This document shows positions 38,240 through 45,987 of a DNA stretch of 64,000 nt, piece after piece (position 1 is the stretch's first letter; each line of letters opens with the position of its first letter). The notes beneath the pieces were generated by a model. The model ran no database searches. It was not told the DNA's origin and saw only the letters and a program-made list of their open reading frames with translations. Position numbers and translations under genes: made by a program. Where the stretch lies: the NCBI RefSeq assembly GCF_019904175.1, contig NZ_CP061913.1, positions 1 to 64,000 on the forward strand, given 5' to 3'. The DNA comes from Dactylosporangium vinaceum. Its GTDB lineage: Bacteria; Actinomycetota; Actinomycetes; Mycobacteriales; Micromonosporaceae.

Positions 38240-38311
38240 GGGCGCACGTCGACAGGGCGAAGCCGGGATGAGCCTGCCCGCACGCGGGCTCGGTGGCTTC
38301 GTGCCGCGCCC
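38240..38311 (+). ncRNA. Structured leader of the chaplin-like gene (unclassified)
   Basis: Nested, mutually compatible stems: an outer GGGCGC (38240-38245) with GCGCCC (38306-38311); a 7-bp perfect CGAAGCC (38258-38264) with GGCTTCG (38295-38301); and an inner GCCCG (38276-38280) with CGGGC (38285-38289), or alternatively GAGCC with GGCTC. It ends 49 nt before the start codon. The alternative inner pairings could allow switching. It matches no riboswitch class I can name; function is inferred. Confidence 0.4.
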
Positions 38312-38360
38312 ATTCCTTGCAGTACCGAGATTGATAACTACCGAAGGGTCACACTTTCCC

Positions 38361-40160
38361 ATGAAGACGTGGGTTCGTAAGTCGCTCAACGTTGGTGTGC
38401 TGTCCGCGGGTGTCCTGCTCGTCTCGGGCGGGGCCGCGCACGCCGACTGGACGACCGGGTACAACGCCGGGCTCCTCAACGGCAATCAGTTCGACACCAC
38501 GCTGCAGGTGCCCGTCAACGTCTGCGGCAACTCGATCGCGATCCTCGGCTTCGCCGACGCGAACTGCGGCGGCGGCGCCACCGCGATCAAGACGGAGAGC
38601 GCCAGCTCCACCGAGAGCGCGACCACCGAGGACTGGACGAGCGGCTACAACGCCGGCGTTGCCAACGGCAACCAGCTCGACACCACCCTCCAGGTGCCGG
38701 TCAACGTGAGCGGCAACGCCGTCTCGCTGCTCGGCTTCTCGAGCGCGTCCTCGTCCGGCGGCGCCGCCGCCGTCAAGGGCAACGTCTCCTCGGACAACGA
38801 CAACGACGGCTGGGACAACGGCGGCCGCCGCCACCACCGGCACCACAACGGTGGCAACGGCCAGGGCAACGGCAACGGCGGGGACTACAACGCCGCGGCG
38901 AACAGCTCGTACCCGGGCGCCCAGGCCAACGGTGACTACACCGAGAGCGCCGCGAACCGCACCGAGGACTGGACCTCGGGCTACAACGCGGGCCTGCTCA
39001 ACGGCAACCAGTTCGACACCACGCTGCAGGCCCCGGTCAACGTCTCCGGCAACGCGATCGCGCTGCTCGGCTTCGCGGGTGCCCAGAGCCAGGGTGGCGC
39101 GTGGGCGGTCAAGGGCGAGAGCGCCACGACCGAGAGCGCGACCACCGAGGCCAGCCACACCACCGGCTACAACGCCGGCCTGCTCAACGGCAACCAGCTC
39201 GACACCACGCTCCAGCTGCCGATCAACCTGTGCGGCAACTCGATCGCGATCCTGGGCTTCTCCTCCGCCAACTGCGGCGGCGGCGCTGTCGCCTACAAGG
39301 GCGACGGCGGCTCGGACAACGACGGTCGCGGCCAGGGCAACGGCGGCTGGGACAACGACGGTCGCGGTCACCACCACCACGGGCACGGCAACGGCAACGG
39401 TGGCTGGGACAACGACGGCGACGGCAACGGCAACGGCAACGGCGGCTACGACGGCAACGGCAACAGCAACGGCGGCTACGGCGGCCAGGGCAACGCCAAC
39501 GGTGGCAACGGCTACGGCGGCAACGGCAACGCCAACGGCGACAACGGCTACGGTGGCAACGCCAACGCGACAGGCGCCTACGCCAACTCCAACGGCAACA
39601 CCAACGGTGACGCCAGCGACGTGAAGGCCAACGCCAACAACGCGTCGAAGATGCACAAGGCGAGCAAGAAGTCGCACAAGTCGATCGACCTGGGCGAGCA
39701 CGCCAAGACCAGCAAGCACATGAAGCACAGCCCGAAGGGCAACGGCTCCGGCCTCGCCGCCGCCAACGACGCGGGCTACGGCAACGCCGCCGCGAACGGC
39801 GACAACGGCTACGGCGGCGGGAACGCCAACGGTGCCGGCGACGACAACGGCGGCTGGGACCACGGCCGTGGCGACGACAACGGCGGCTGGGACCACGGCC
39901 GCGGCGACGACAACGGCGGCTGGGACAACGGCCGTGGCCACCACCGTCACCACGACGGCCGGGGCAACGGCAACGGCGGGGCGACCGCGGTGAAGGGCGG
40001 CTGCGGCGACTGGACCACCGGGTTCAACGCGGGCCTGCTCAACGGCAACCAGTTCGACAGCACGGTCCAGCTGCCGATCAACATCAGCGGCAACGCCGTC
40101 TCGGTCCTGGGCTTCTCGCAGGCCCAGAGCTCGGGTGGCGCGGTGGCCTACTCCTGCTGA
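38361..40160 (+). CDS. Chaplin-like secreted protein with five repeats
   Basis: 599 aa. Signal peptide 1-28, cleaved after AHA. Five repeats of about 48 aa start at residues 29, 91, 203, 265 and 550, each of the form TGYNAGLLNGNQ, then LQVPVNVCGNSIAILGF, then a Gly-rich GGA segment. The Q-x-P-(V/I)-N-x-x-G-N-x core is that of chaplins, the amyloid-forming surfactant proteins of aerial hyphae. Repeats 1 and 4 keep the chaplin cysteine pair; repeats 2, 3 and 5 replace it with Ser, though extra cysteines flank repeat 5. Long linkers are Gly/Asn/Asp/His-rich (about 140-200 and 310-545, with a Lys/His-rich patch around 430-450). No sortase motif or membrane anchor is seen. The start ATG 38361 precedes the signal peptide exactly. 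Confidence 0.8.
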   Translation: MKTWVRKSLNVGVLSAGVLLVSGGAAHADWTTGYNAGLLNGNQFDTTLQVPVNVCGNSIAILGFADANCGGGATAIKTESASSTESATTEDWTSGYNAGVANGNQLDTTLQVPVNVSGNAVSLLGFSSASSSGGAAAVKGNVSSDNDNDGWDNGGRRHHRHHNGGNGQGNGNGGDYNAAANSSYPGAQANGDYTESAANRTEDWTSGYNAGLLNGNQFDTTLQAPVNVSGNAIALLGFAGAQSQGGAWAVKGESATTESATTEASHTTGYNAGLLNGNQLDTTLQLPINLCGNSIAILGFSSANCGGGAVAYKGDGGSDNDGRGQGNGGWDNDGRGHHHHGHGNGNGGWDNDGDGNGNGNGGYDGNGNSNGGYGGQGNANGGNGYGGNGNANGDNGYGGNANATGAYANSNGNTNGDASDVKANANNASKMHKASKKSHKSIDLGEHAKTSKHMKHSPKGNGSGLAAANDAGYGNAAANGDNGYGGGNANGAGDDNGGWDHGRGDDNGGWDHGRGDDNGGWDNGRGHHRHHDGRGNGNGGATAVKGGCGDWTTGFNAGLLNGNQFDSTVQLPINISGNAVSVLGFSQAQSSGGAVAYSC

Positions 40161-40274
40161 CGTGACAGCGGTACCCCCTGATCCACAGGGGGTACCCGGG
40201 CTCCGCGAGCACACGCCGACCCGCTGTCTCGCAGTGCCCGTCGCGCAGAAGGAATCCAACCCAGTTGGAACTTC

Positions 40275-40342
40275 ACCTCCGCGTCGGCTAACCTGAACGA
40301 TCGTTAGAGGTTAACGATCGTTCAGGCAGCCGACGCGGAGGT
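40275..40342. promoter_or_regulatory. 68-bp nested palindrome over the carboxyltransferase RBS
   Basis: Outer 15-bp arms ACCTCCGCGTCGGCT (40275-40289) and AGCCGACGCGGAGGT (40328-40342), and inner 15-bp arms CCTGAACGATCGTTA (40292-40306) and TAACGATCGTTCAGG (40312-40326), all perfect, around a 5-nt loop. The inner part holds two AACGATCGTT palindromes, the likely TetR operator. The 3' outer arm contains GGAGG, the ribosome-binding site of the ATG at 40349, so a transcript starting upstream would fold it away. The remaining 110 bp back to the chaplin-like stop hold nothing recognisable. Confidence 0.8.
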
Positions 40343-40348
40343 TGCACT

Positions 40349-41875
40349 ATGGAGGGTGACTCCCTCAACCAGGCTCTCGACCAGGCGCGCAAGCGGGTCG
40401 AGAGCGGCGGCGCGGAGAAGTACCACGCGGCGAACGCCGCCAAGGGCAAGCTGTTCGCCCGTGAGCGGGTCGCCCTGCTCGTCGACGAGGGCTCCTTCGT
40501 CGAGGACGGACTCTTCGCCAACGCGCTGGCCGACGGGCTGCCGGCCGACGGCGTGATCACCGGGCGGGCCACCGTCGACGGCCGGCCGATCTGCCTGATG
40601 GCCAACGACTCCACGGTGAAGGCCGGCTCCTGGGGCGCCCGGACCGTCGAGAAGATCATTCGCATCATCGAGCAGGCGTATGCCACGGGCGTACCCATGG
40701 TGTACCTCGTCGACTCCGCCGGCGCCCGCATCACCGACCAGGTCGACCTCTTCCCCGGCCGCCGCGGCGCCGGCAAGATCTTCCACACCCAGGTCCGGGC
40801 CAGCGGCAGCATCCCGCAGGCGTGCGCGCTGTTCGGCCCCTCCGCGGCCGGCGGCGCCTACATCCCGGCCTTCTGCGACGTCGTGGCCATGGTCGAGGGC
40901 AACGCCTCGATGTACCTCGGCTCCGACCGCATGGTCGAGATGGTCACCGGCGAGAAGACCACGCTCGAGGCCATGGGCGGCGCCCGGGTCCACTGCGCCG
41001 AGAGCGGGGTCGGGCACTTCCTGTGCAAGACCGAGGCCGAGGCGATCGAGACCGTCCGGCGATACCTCTCCTACCTCCCGTCGAACTGGACCGCGGAGCC
41101 GCCGGCCGTCGCCGCCCGCCCCGCCACCGGCCTGCCCGAGATCCCGGACCGCGAGCGCCAGGCGTTCGACATGCGCAAGGTCGTGAAGGGCCTGCTCGAC
41201 GAGGGCTCCTTCTTCGAGATCCAGGCGCTCTGGGCCCGCGAGCTGACGGTCGGCTTCGGCCGCCTGGACGGCCGCGTGGTCGGCGTGGTCGCCAACAACT
41301 CGATGTTCAAGGGCGGCGTGCTCTTCGTCGACTCCGCCGACAAGGCGACCCGGTTCGTCCAGCTCTGCGACGCCTTCAACGTGCCGCTGCTCTTCCTGGC
41401 CGACGTGCCCGGCTTCATGGTCGGCTCGGCCGTGGAGAAGCAGGGCATCATCCGCCACGGCGCCAAGATGATCACCGCGATCTCCGAGGCCACCGTGCCC
41501 AAGATCTGCGTGGTCCTGCGCAAGGCCTACGGCGCCGGCCTCTACGCGATGGCCGGCCCCGGCTTCGACCCCGACGCCACACTCGCGCTGCCCACGGCCA
41601 AGATCGCGGTGATGGGCGCCGAGGCCGCCGTCAACGCCGTCTACGCCAACAAGATCGCCGCGATCGAGGACGAGGCCGAGCGGGCCGCCTTCGTCGCGGA
41701 CAAGCGCGCCGACTACGAGCGCGACATCGACATCATGCGGCTGGCCAGCGAGCTCGTCGTCGACGCCGTCATCGAGCCGGCCGCGCTGCGCGCCGAGCTG
41801 GTGCACCGCTTCGCCGCGGCCCACGGTCGGGACCGCACGTTCTCCCGGCGCCGGCACGGCGTCACACCGGTGTAA
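40349..41875 (+). CDS. Acyl-CoA carboxylase, carboxyltransferase (beta) subunit
   Basis: Transfers CO2 from carboxybiotin to an acyl-CoA. The 508 aa product has the two crotonase-like halves of an AccD/PccB/MccB chain: the N half with LVDSAGARITDQVDLFPGR and FGPSAAGGAYIPAFCD (oxyanion glycines), the C half with FLADVPGFMVGSAVEKQGIIRHGAK and RKAYGAGLYAMAGPGFDPD. Gene context (HMG-CoA lyase, acyl-CoA dehydrogenase) favours 3-methylcrotonyl-CoA, but propionyl-CoA cannot be excluded. GGAGG precedes the ATG and lies within a large palindrome. The acyl-CoA dehydrogenase gene follows after 17 nt. Confidence 0.94.
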   Translation: MEGDSLNQALDQARKRVESGGAEKYHAANAAKGKLFARERVALLVDEGSFVEDGLFANALADGLPADGVITGRATVDGRPICLMANDSTVKAGSWGARTVEKIIRIIEQAYATGVPMVYLVDSAGARITDQVDLFPGRRGAGKIFHTQVRASGSIPQACALFGPSAAGGAYIPAFCDVVAMVEGNASMYLGSDRMVEMVTGEKTTLEAMGGARVHCAESGVGHFLCKTEAEAIETVRRYLSYLPSNWTAEPPAVAARPATGLPEIPDRERQAFDMRKVVKGLLDEGSFFEIQALWARELTVGFGRLDGRVVGVVANNSMFKGGVLFVDSADKATRFVQLCDAFNVPLLFLADVPGFMVGSAVEKQGIIRHGAKMITAISEATVPKICVVLRKAYGAGLYAMAGPGFDPDATLALPTAKIAVMGAEAAVNAVYANKIAAIEDEAERAAFVADKRADYERDIDIMRLASELVVDAVIEPAALRAELVHRFAAAHGRDRTFSRRRHGVTPV

Positions 41876-41892
41876 GAGGGGGCCTGCGCATC

Positions 41893-43050
41893 ATGGTTGA
41901 CTTCACGCTCGGCGAGGAGCTGGAGGCGCTGCGGGACAGCGTCCGCGAGTTCGCCCACGACGTCGTCGCGCCGGTCATCGGCGACTACTACGAGCGCCAC
42001 GCGTTCCCCTATGACCTGGTCCGCCAGATGGGTAAGATGGGGCTCTTCGGGCTGCCGTTCCCGGAGGAGTGGGGCGGCATGGGCGGCGACTACTTCGCCC
42101 TCTGCATCGCCCTGGAGGAGCTGGCCCGGGTCGACTCCTCGGTCGCGGTGACGCTGGAGGCCGGCATCTCGCTCGGAGCAATGCCCATCTATCGGTACGG
42201 CACCGACGCGCAGAAGCACCAGTGGCTGCCGAAGCTCACGTCCGGTGAGGCCCTCGCCGCGTTCGGCCTGACCGAGCCCGGCGCCGGCAGTGACGCCGCC
42301 GGCACCCTGACCCGCGCGGTCCTTGACGAGTCGACCGACGAGTGGGTGATCAACGGCTCCAAGGCGTTCATCACCAACTCCGGCACCGACATCACGGCCC
42401 TCGTCACGGTCACCGCTGTCACCGGCACCAACCCGGACGGCTCCAAGGAGCTGACCGCCATCATCGTGCCGAGCGGCACCCCCGGCTTCACGGTGCAGCC
42501 CGGCTACTCGAAGGTCGGCTGGTGCGCCTCCGACACGCACGAGCTGAGCTTCGACGACGTCCGCGTCCCGGCGGCCAACCTGCTCGGGGAGCGCGGCCGC
42601 GGCTACGCCCAGTTCCTGCGCATCCTGGACGAGGGCCGGGTGGCGTTCGCCGCCCTGGGCGTCGGCCTGGCGCAGGGCTGCGTGGACGAGTCGGTCGCCT
42701 ACGCCCGCCAGCGCCACGCCTTCGGCCGCCCGATCGGGGCCAACCAGGCCATCCAATTCAAGATCGCCGACATGGAGAGCCGCGCCCACACCGCCCGGCT
42801 GGCCTACTACGACGCCGCCAGCCGCCTGGTCAACGGCCGCGACTTCAAGCGCCAGGCCGCCATCGCCAAGCTGGCCTCCAGTGACGCCGCCATGCTCAAC
42901 GCCCGCGAGGCCACCCAGGTCCACGGCGGCTACGGCTTCATGAACGAAACCCCGGTCGGCCGCATGTACCGCGACGCGAAGATCCTCGAGATCGGCGAGG
43001 GCACCTCGGAGGTCCAACGCATGATCATTTCGCGCTCGATGGGCCTGTAG
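41893..43050 (+). CDS. Acyl-CoA dehydrogenase
   Basis: FAD enzyme of 385 aa that forms the alpha-beta double bond of an acyl-CoA. Signatures are AAFGLTEPGAGSDAAG, the FAD/ETF face WVINGSKAFITNSGT, FGRPIGANQAIQFKIADM and the C-terminal ATQVHGGYGFMNETPVGRMYRD then EIGEGTSEVQRMIISR. The Glu before GTSE sits where short-chain and 2-methyl-branched enzymes carry the catalytic base; true isovaleryl-CoA dehydrogenases often have Gly there, so the substrate may be another short branched acyl-CoA. It is in an operon with the carboxyltransferase, under the palindromic operator. Confidence 0.93.
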   Translation: MVDFTLGEELEALRDSVREFAHDVVAPVIGDYYERHAFPYDLVRQMGKMGLFGLPFPEEWGGMGGDYFALCIALEELARVDSSVAVTLEAGISLGAMPIYRYGTDAQKHQWLPKLTSGEALAAFGLTEPGAGSDAAGTLTRAVLDESTDEWVINGSKAFITNSGTDITALVTVTAVTGTNPDGSKELTAIIVPSGTPGFTVQPGYSKVGWCASDTHELSFDDVRVPAANLLGERGRGYAQFLRILDEGRVAFAALGVGLAQGCVDESVAYARQRHAFGRPIGANQAIQFKIADMESRAHTARLAYYDAASRLVNGRDFKRQAAIAKLASSDAAMLNAREATQVHGGYGFMNETPVGRMYRDAKILEIGEGTSEVQRMIISRSMGL

Positions 43051-43051
43051 G

Positions 43052-44527
43052 TCACACCGGCCAGGTGTGGACGGGCACGTTCTCGTGGAGGCCCTCGGCG
43101 TACCGCTGCAGCATCTTCTGCAGTGCCTTCTGCCTGTCGAGGCCCTCGTGCTCCTCGAAGTGCTGGACCATCCGGGTCTGCCAGGTGGCGCCGTTCTGAC
43201 CGGTGCGGCAGCGGCCCTCGATCACGCCCAGGAGGCGGTCGCGGGTCGCCGGGTCGACGCCGAAGCGGTCCAGGCCCGCGGCGGCCAGGGGGAGGAGCTC
43301 GTCCAGGACCAGCGTGGCGACCGCGACATCGCCCACCTCCGGCCACCAGACCTGGGCGTCGAGGCCCTCGCGGGCGGCCACGTGGAAGTTCTCCTCGGCC
43401 GCCGAGAATGACATCTGCGTCCAGATCGGGCGGTCCTGTTCGCACAGCTCGCGGACCAGGCCGAAGTAGAAGGCGGCGTTTGCGACCTGGTCGACGACTG
43501 TCGGGCCGGCCGGCAGCACGCGGTTTTCGACACGCAGGTGCGGGCGGCCGTTCATGATGTCGTAGACCGGGCGGTTCCAGCGGTAGATCGTGCCGTTGTG
43601 CAGGCGCAGCTCGCCCAGGCGCGGCACGCCCCCGGCCTCGAGGACGGCCACCGGGTCTTCTTCCTCGGTGATCGGCAGGAGGGGCGGGAAGTAGCGGACG
43701 TTCTCCTCGAACAGGTCGAAGATCGAGGTGATCCAGCGCTCGCCGAACCAGACCCGCGGGCGCACGCCCTGGGCCTTGAGCTCTTCCGGGCGGGTGTCGG
43801 TGGCCTGCTCGAACAGGGCGATGCGGGTCTCGGCCCAGAGGCGCTTGCCGAACAGGAACGGGGAGTTGGCGCCGACGGCCACCTGGATGCCGGCGATGGC
43901 CTGGGAGGCGTTCCAGTAGCGGGCGAAGTCCTCGGGCGCGACCTGCAGATGGAACTGCACGCTCGTGCACGCCGACTCGCCGGCGATGGAGTCGGACTGG
44001 GCCTCGAGCCGCTCGTGGCCGCGGATGTCGAGCGCGATGTCCTCGCCGCGGGCGTTGATGATCTGATCGTTCAGCAGCCGGTACCGCGGATCGTTCGACA
44101 TGTTCGCCAGCACGAGGTGCTCGGGGCGAAGCGTCGGCAGGATCCCGATGAGGACCAGCCGGGCGTCGGACTTGTGGGCCCGCTCGTCGGCGTGGACGAG
44201 GCTGGCCAGCACCTCCCGCTCGTACACCTCCAGCCCGTCGCCCCCGATGAGGCGCGGCGCCACGTTGATCTCGAGGTTGAACTGGCCGAGCTCGGTCTGG
44301 AACGACGGATCGGCCAGGTCGGCCAGGATTTCGGCGTTGCGCATGGCGGGCTGCGCGTCCGGATCGATGAGGTTTACCTCGATCTCCAGACCCGTCGTCG
44401 GGCGGTCGGAGTCGAACCGGAAGTCGTTGAGCATGAGCGCGAAGACGTCGAGGCAGCGGCGGACCTTGTGCCGATACCGAGCGCGGTCCTCACGCGAGAA
44501 TGCGCCCCGTGTGACGTCCTGGCCCAC
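43052..44527 (-). CDS. Glutamate-cysteine ligase family (GCS2) protein
   Basis: 491 aa ATP-dependent carboxylate-amine ligase-like enzyme of the GCS2 family. Key blocks are TTGLEIEVNLIDPDAQPAMRN, ELGQFNLEINVAPR (metal-binding Glu residues), TSVQFHLQVAPEDFARYWN, GANSPFLFGKRLWAETRIALFEQ and ENRVLPAGPTVVDQVANAAF. It is longer than the YbdK type (about 370 aa). The amino acid joined is unknown; a role in gamma-glutamyl compound synthesis is inferred from family. It starts at GTG 44527, with its stop meeting the convergent acyl-CoA dehydrogenase stop 1 nt away. Confidence 0.87.
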   Translation of the reverse strand: MGQDVTRGAFSREDRARYRHKVRRCLDVFALMLNDFRFDSDRPTTGLEIEVNLIDPDAQPAMRNAEILADLADPSFQTELGQFNLEINVAPRLIGGDGLEVYEREVLASLVHADERAHKSDARLVLIGILPTLRPEHLVLANMSNDPRYRLLNDQIINARGEDIALDIRGHERLEAQSDSIAGESACTSVQFHLQVAPEDFARYWNASQAIAGIQVAVGANSPFLFGKRLWAETRIALFEQATDTRPEELKAQGVRPRVWFGERWITSIFDLFEENVRYFPPLLPITEEEDPVAVLEAGGVPRLGELRLHNGTIYRWNRPVYDIMNGRPHLRVENRVLPAGPTVVDQVANAAFYFGLVRELCEQDRPIWTQMSFSAAEENFHVAAREGLDAQVWWPEVGDVAVATLVLDELLPLAAAGLDRFGVDPATRDRLLGVIEGRCRTGQNGATWQTRMVQHFEEHEGLDRQKALQKMLQRYAEGLHENVPVHTWPV

Positions 44528-44630
44528 GCGTGCCCCCTGGTCCCTCTTGGACCACTCACGTTAGGAGTAGTACGTAAGTACCGCTAGGGACAAAACGGAC
44601 AGGATGGCAGCCGACGGTGAGCGGAACCTT

Positions 44631-44662
44631 GCAGAGGGTGGGAGATTTCGCCCACCCTCTGC
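44631..44662 (-). terminator. Terminator hairpin of the YceI gene
   Basis: Perfect 12-bp stem GCAGAGGGTGGG/CCCACCCTCTGC with an 8-nt loop, 48 bp past the YceI stop on the minus strand and upstream of the GCS2 gene start. A second, smaller inverted repeat (CGACAT-N7-ATGTCG) lies at 44678-44696. No T-run follows. Confidence 0.65.
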
Positions 44663-44710
44663 ACGATGGTCCCACTTCGACATTTCTGATATGTCGGAAT
44701 TGGAGGGACG

Positions 44711-45286
44711 TCAGGCCTGGCGGACGGCCTCGGCGCCGATCTCGATCTTGACCTTCTTGCCGACCACGACGCCGCCGGTCTCGAGGGCCTGGTTCCAGGT
44801 GATGCCGAACTCCTCGCGGTCGATCTCGGTCGTCGCGGAGAAGCCGATGACCTCCTGGCCCCACGGGCTCTTGGCGTGGCCCTCGAACTCGACGTCGAGC
44901 TCGACCTCGCGGGTGACGTCACGGATGGTCAGGTCGCCGACCACCTTGAACTCGTTGCCGGAGACGCTCAGGACGCGGGTGCTCTTGAAGGTGAGGTGCG
45001 GCCACTGCTCGACGTTCAGGAAGTCGGGGCTGCGCAGGTGGCCGTCGCGGTCGGCCACGCCGGTGTCGATGCTGGCGGCGTCGATGTTCACGTCGACGTG
45101 CGACTGCAGCGGGTCCTCGGCGATGACGATGCTGCCGGACGCGCTGGTGAAGCCGCCCCGCACCTTGCTGACCATCATGTGCCGGGCGACGAAGCCCACG
45201 CGCGTGTGCGCCGGGTCGATCTCGAACTTGCCGGCGGTCGGGATGGTGAGCCCGTTGTAATCACGGGTGTTGACGGGTGCCGTCAT
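44711..45286 (-). CDS. YceI family lipocalin-like protein
   Basis: 191 aa beta-barrel that in relatives binds isoprenoid chains. Family marks: KFEIDPAHTRVGFVARHMMVSKVRGGF, VDVNIDAASIDTGVADRDGHLRSPDFLNVEQWPHLTF and the C-terminal WNQALETGGVVVGKKVKIEIGAEAV. There is no signal peptide, so this is a cytoplasmic YceI as usual in actinomycetes. The start at ATG 45286 has GAGGGAG upstream. Divergent from the marR gene 97 bp away, which probably controls it. Confidence 0.93.
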   Translation of the reverse strand: MTAPVNTRDYNGLTIPTAGKFEIDPAHTRVGFVARHMMVSKVRGGFTSASGSIVIAEDPLQSHVDVNIDAASIDTGVADRDGHLRSPDFLNVEQWPHLTFKSTRVLSVSGNEFKVVGDLTIRDVTREVELDVEFEGHAKSPWGQEVIGFSATTEIDREEFGITWNQALETGGVVVGKKVKIEIGAEAVRQA

Positions 45287-45383
45287 GGTGACTCCCTCAG
45301 TTGTGCGGTGGTGAAGAAGATTGTCGCAGCAAATATACACACGGCAGACTCTCGTACGTCAAGTTCTCTGTTAGACTCCCACT

Positions 45384-45872
45384 GTGAGCGACGAGATGTT
45401 GGATGATCCGCGAATTACCGCCATGGGCCTCTTCGTCGAGGCGTTCTCCGGGCTCAACGCGCGGTTCCACGCCCAGCTCGCCGAGCACAGCCTGGGAAGC
45501 GTCGACTTCGAGGTGCTGATGCGGCTGGCCCGCTCGCCCGGCGGTGAGCTGCGCATGACCGACCTCGCGGCGCAGACCGGCCTGTCGACGAGCGGTGTGA
45601 CACGGGTCGTCGACCGCCTGGAGCGCGACGGTCTGGCCACGCGCCGGGCCTGCCCGACCGATCGCCGCGGCTCGTTCACCGTGATCACTCCGACCGGTCT
45701 GGCCCGGATGCACGAGGTGCTGCCCGGCCACCTGACGCTCATCGACGAGTGGTTCACGGGCCTGCTGGCCCCGGCCGAGCTCGACGCGGTGCTTGGCGGT
45801 CTGCGCAAGATCCGTGACGCGGTGCGCCCGGACGCGACCTCCGGTGTGCCTTCGATGCGTAGCGCGGCCTGA
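45384..45872 (+). CDS. MarR family transcriptional regulator
   Basis: 162 aa winged-helix regulator. The HTH and wing are at about residues 52-100: LRMTDLAAQTGLSTSGVTRVVDRLERDGLATRRACPTDRRGSFTVI, including the D-x-R-x-(G/S) wing. It is divergent from the yceI gene; MarR-YceI pairs are common and MarR usually represses both. It starts at GTG 45384, with a TTAGAC hexamer at 45371 as a possible -10 element. Confidence 0.93.
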   Translation: MSDEMLDDPRITAMGLFVEAFSGLNARFHAQLAEHSLGSVDFEVLMRLARSPGGELRMTDLAAQTGLSTSGVTRVVDRLERDGLATRRACPTDRRGSFTVITPTGLARMHEVLPGHLTLIDEWFTGLLAPAELDAVLGGLRKIRDAVRPDATSGVPSMRSAA

Positions 45873-45876
45873 CCTG

Positions 45877-45906
45877 CACCTGGACCGGCAGAACTACCGG
45901 CAGGTG
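45877..45906 (+). terminator. Hairpin after the marR gene
   Basis: CACCTG-GA-CCGG pairs with CCGG-CAGGTG around an 8-nt loop, 4 bp past the marR stop; the stem is interrupted only by a GA bulge. It lies between convergent genes. Confidence 0.5.
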
Positions 45907-45987
45907 TGCGGGCTTGTGGGCGTACACATCGGGAATGTCGGGTTTGTAAGTTCTTCCGGCGCATAGCCTCGCCAAGCACGGGCGAAG

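Noticed and set aside
38258..38301. Cobalamin-riboswitch-like string (AGCCGGGATGAGCCTGCC) in the chaplin-like leader
   Set aside because: It resembles the B12 box only loosely, the other conserved elements are missing, and the downstream gene has no tie to cobalamin.
38349..40259. Minus-strand 636-codon frame opposite the chaplin-like gene
   Set aside because: Val/Ala-rich shadow of Asn/Gly/Asp repeats, with no domain and no start signal.
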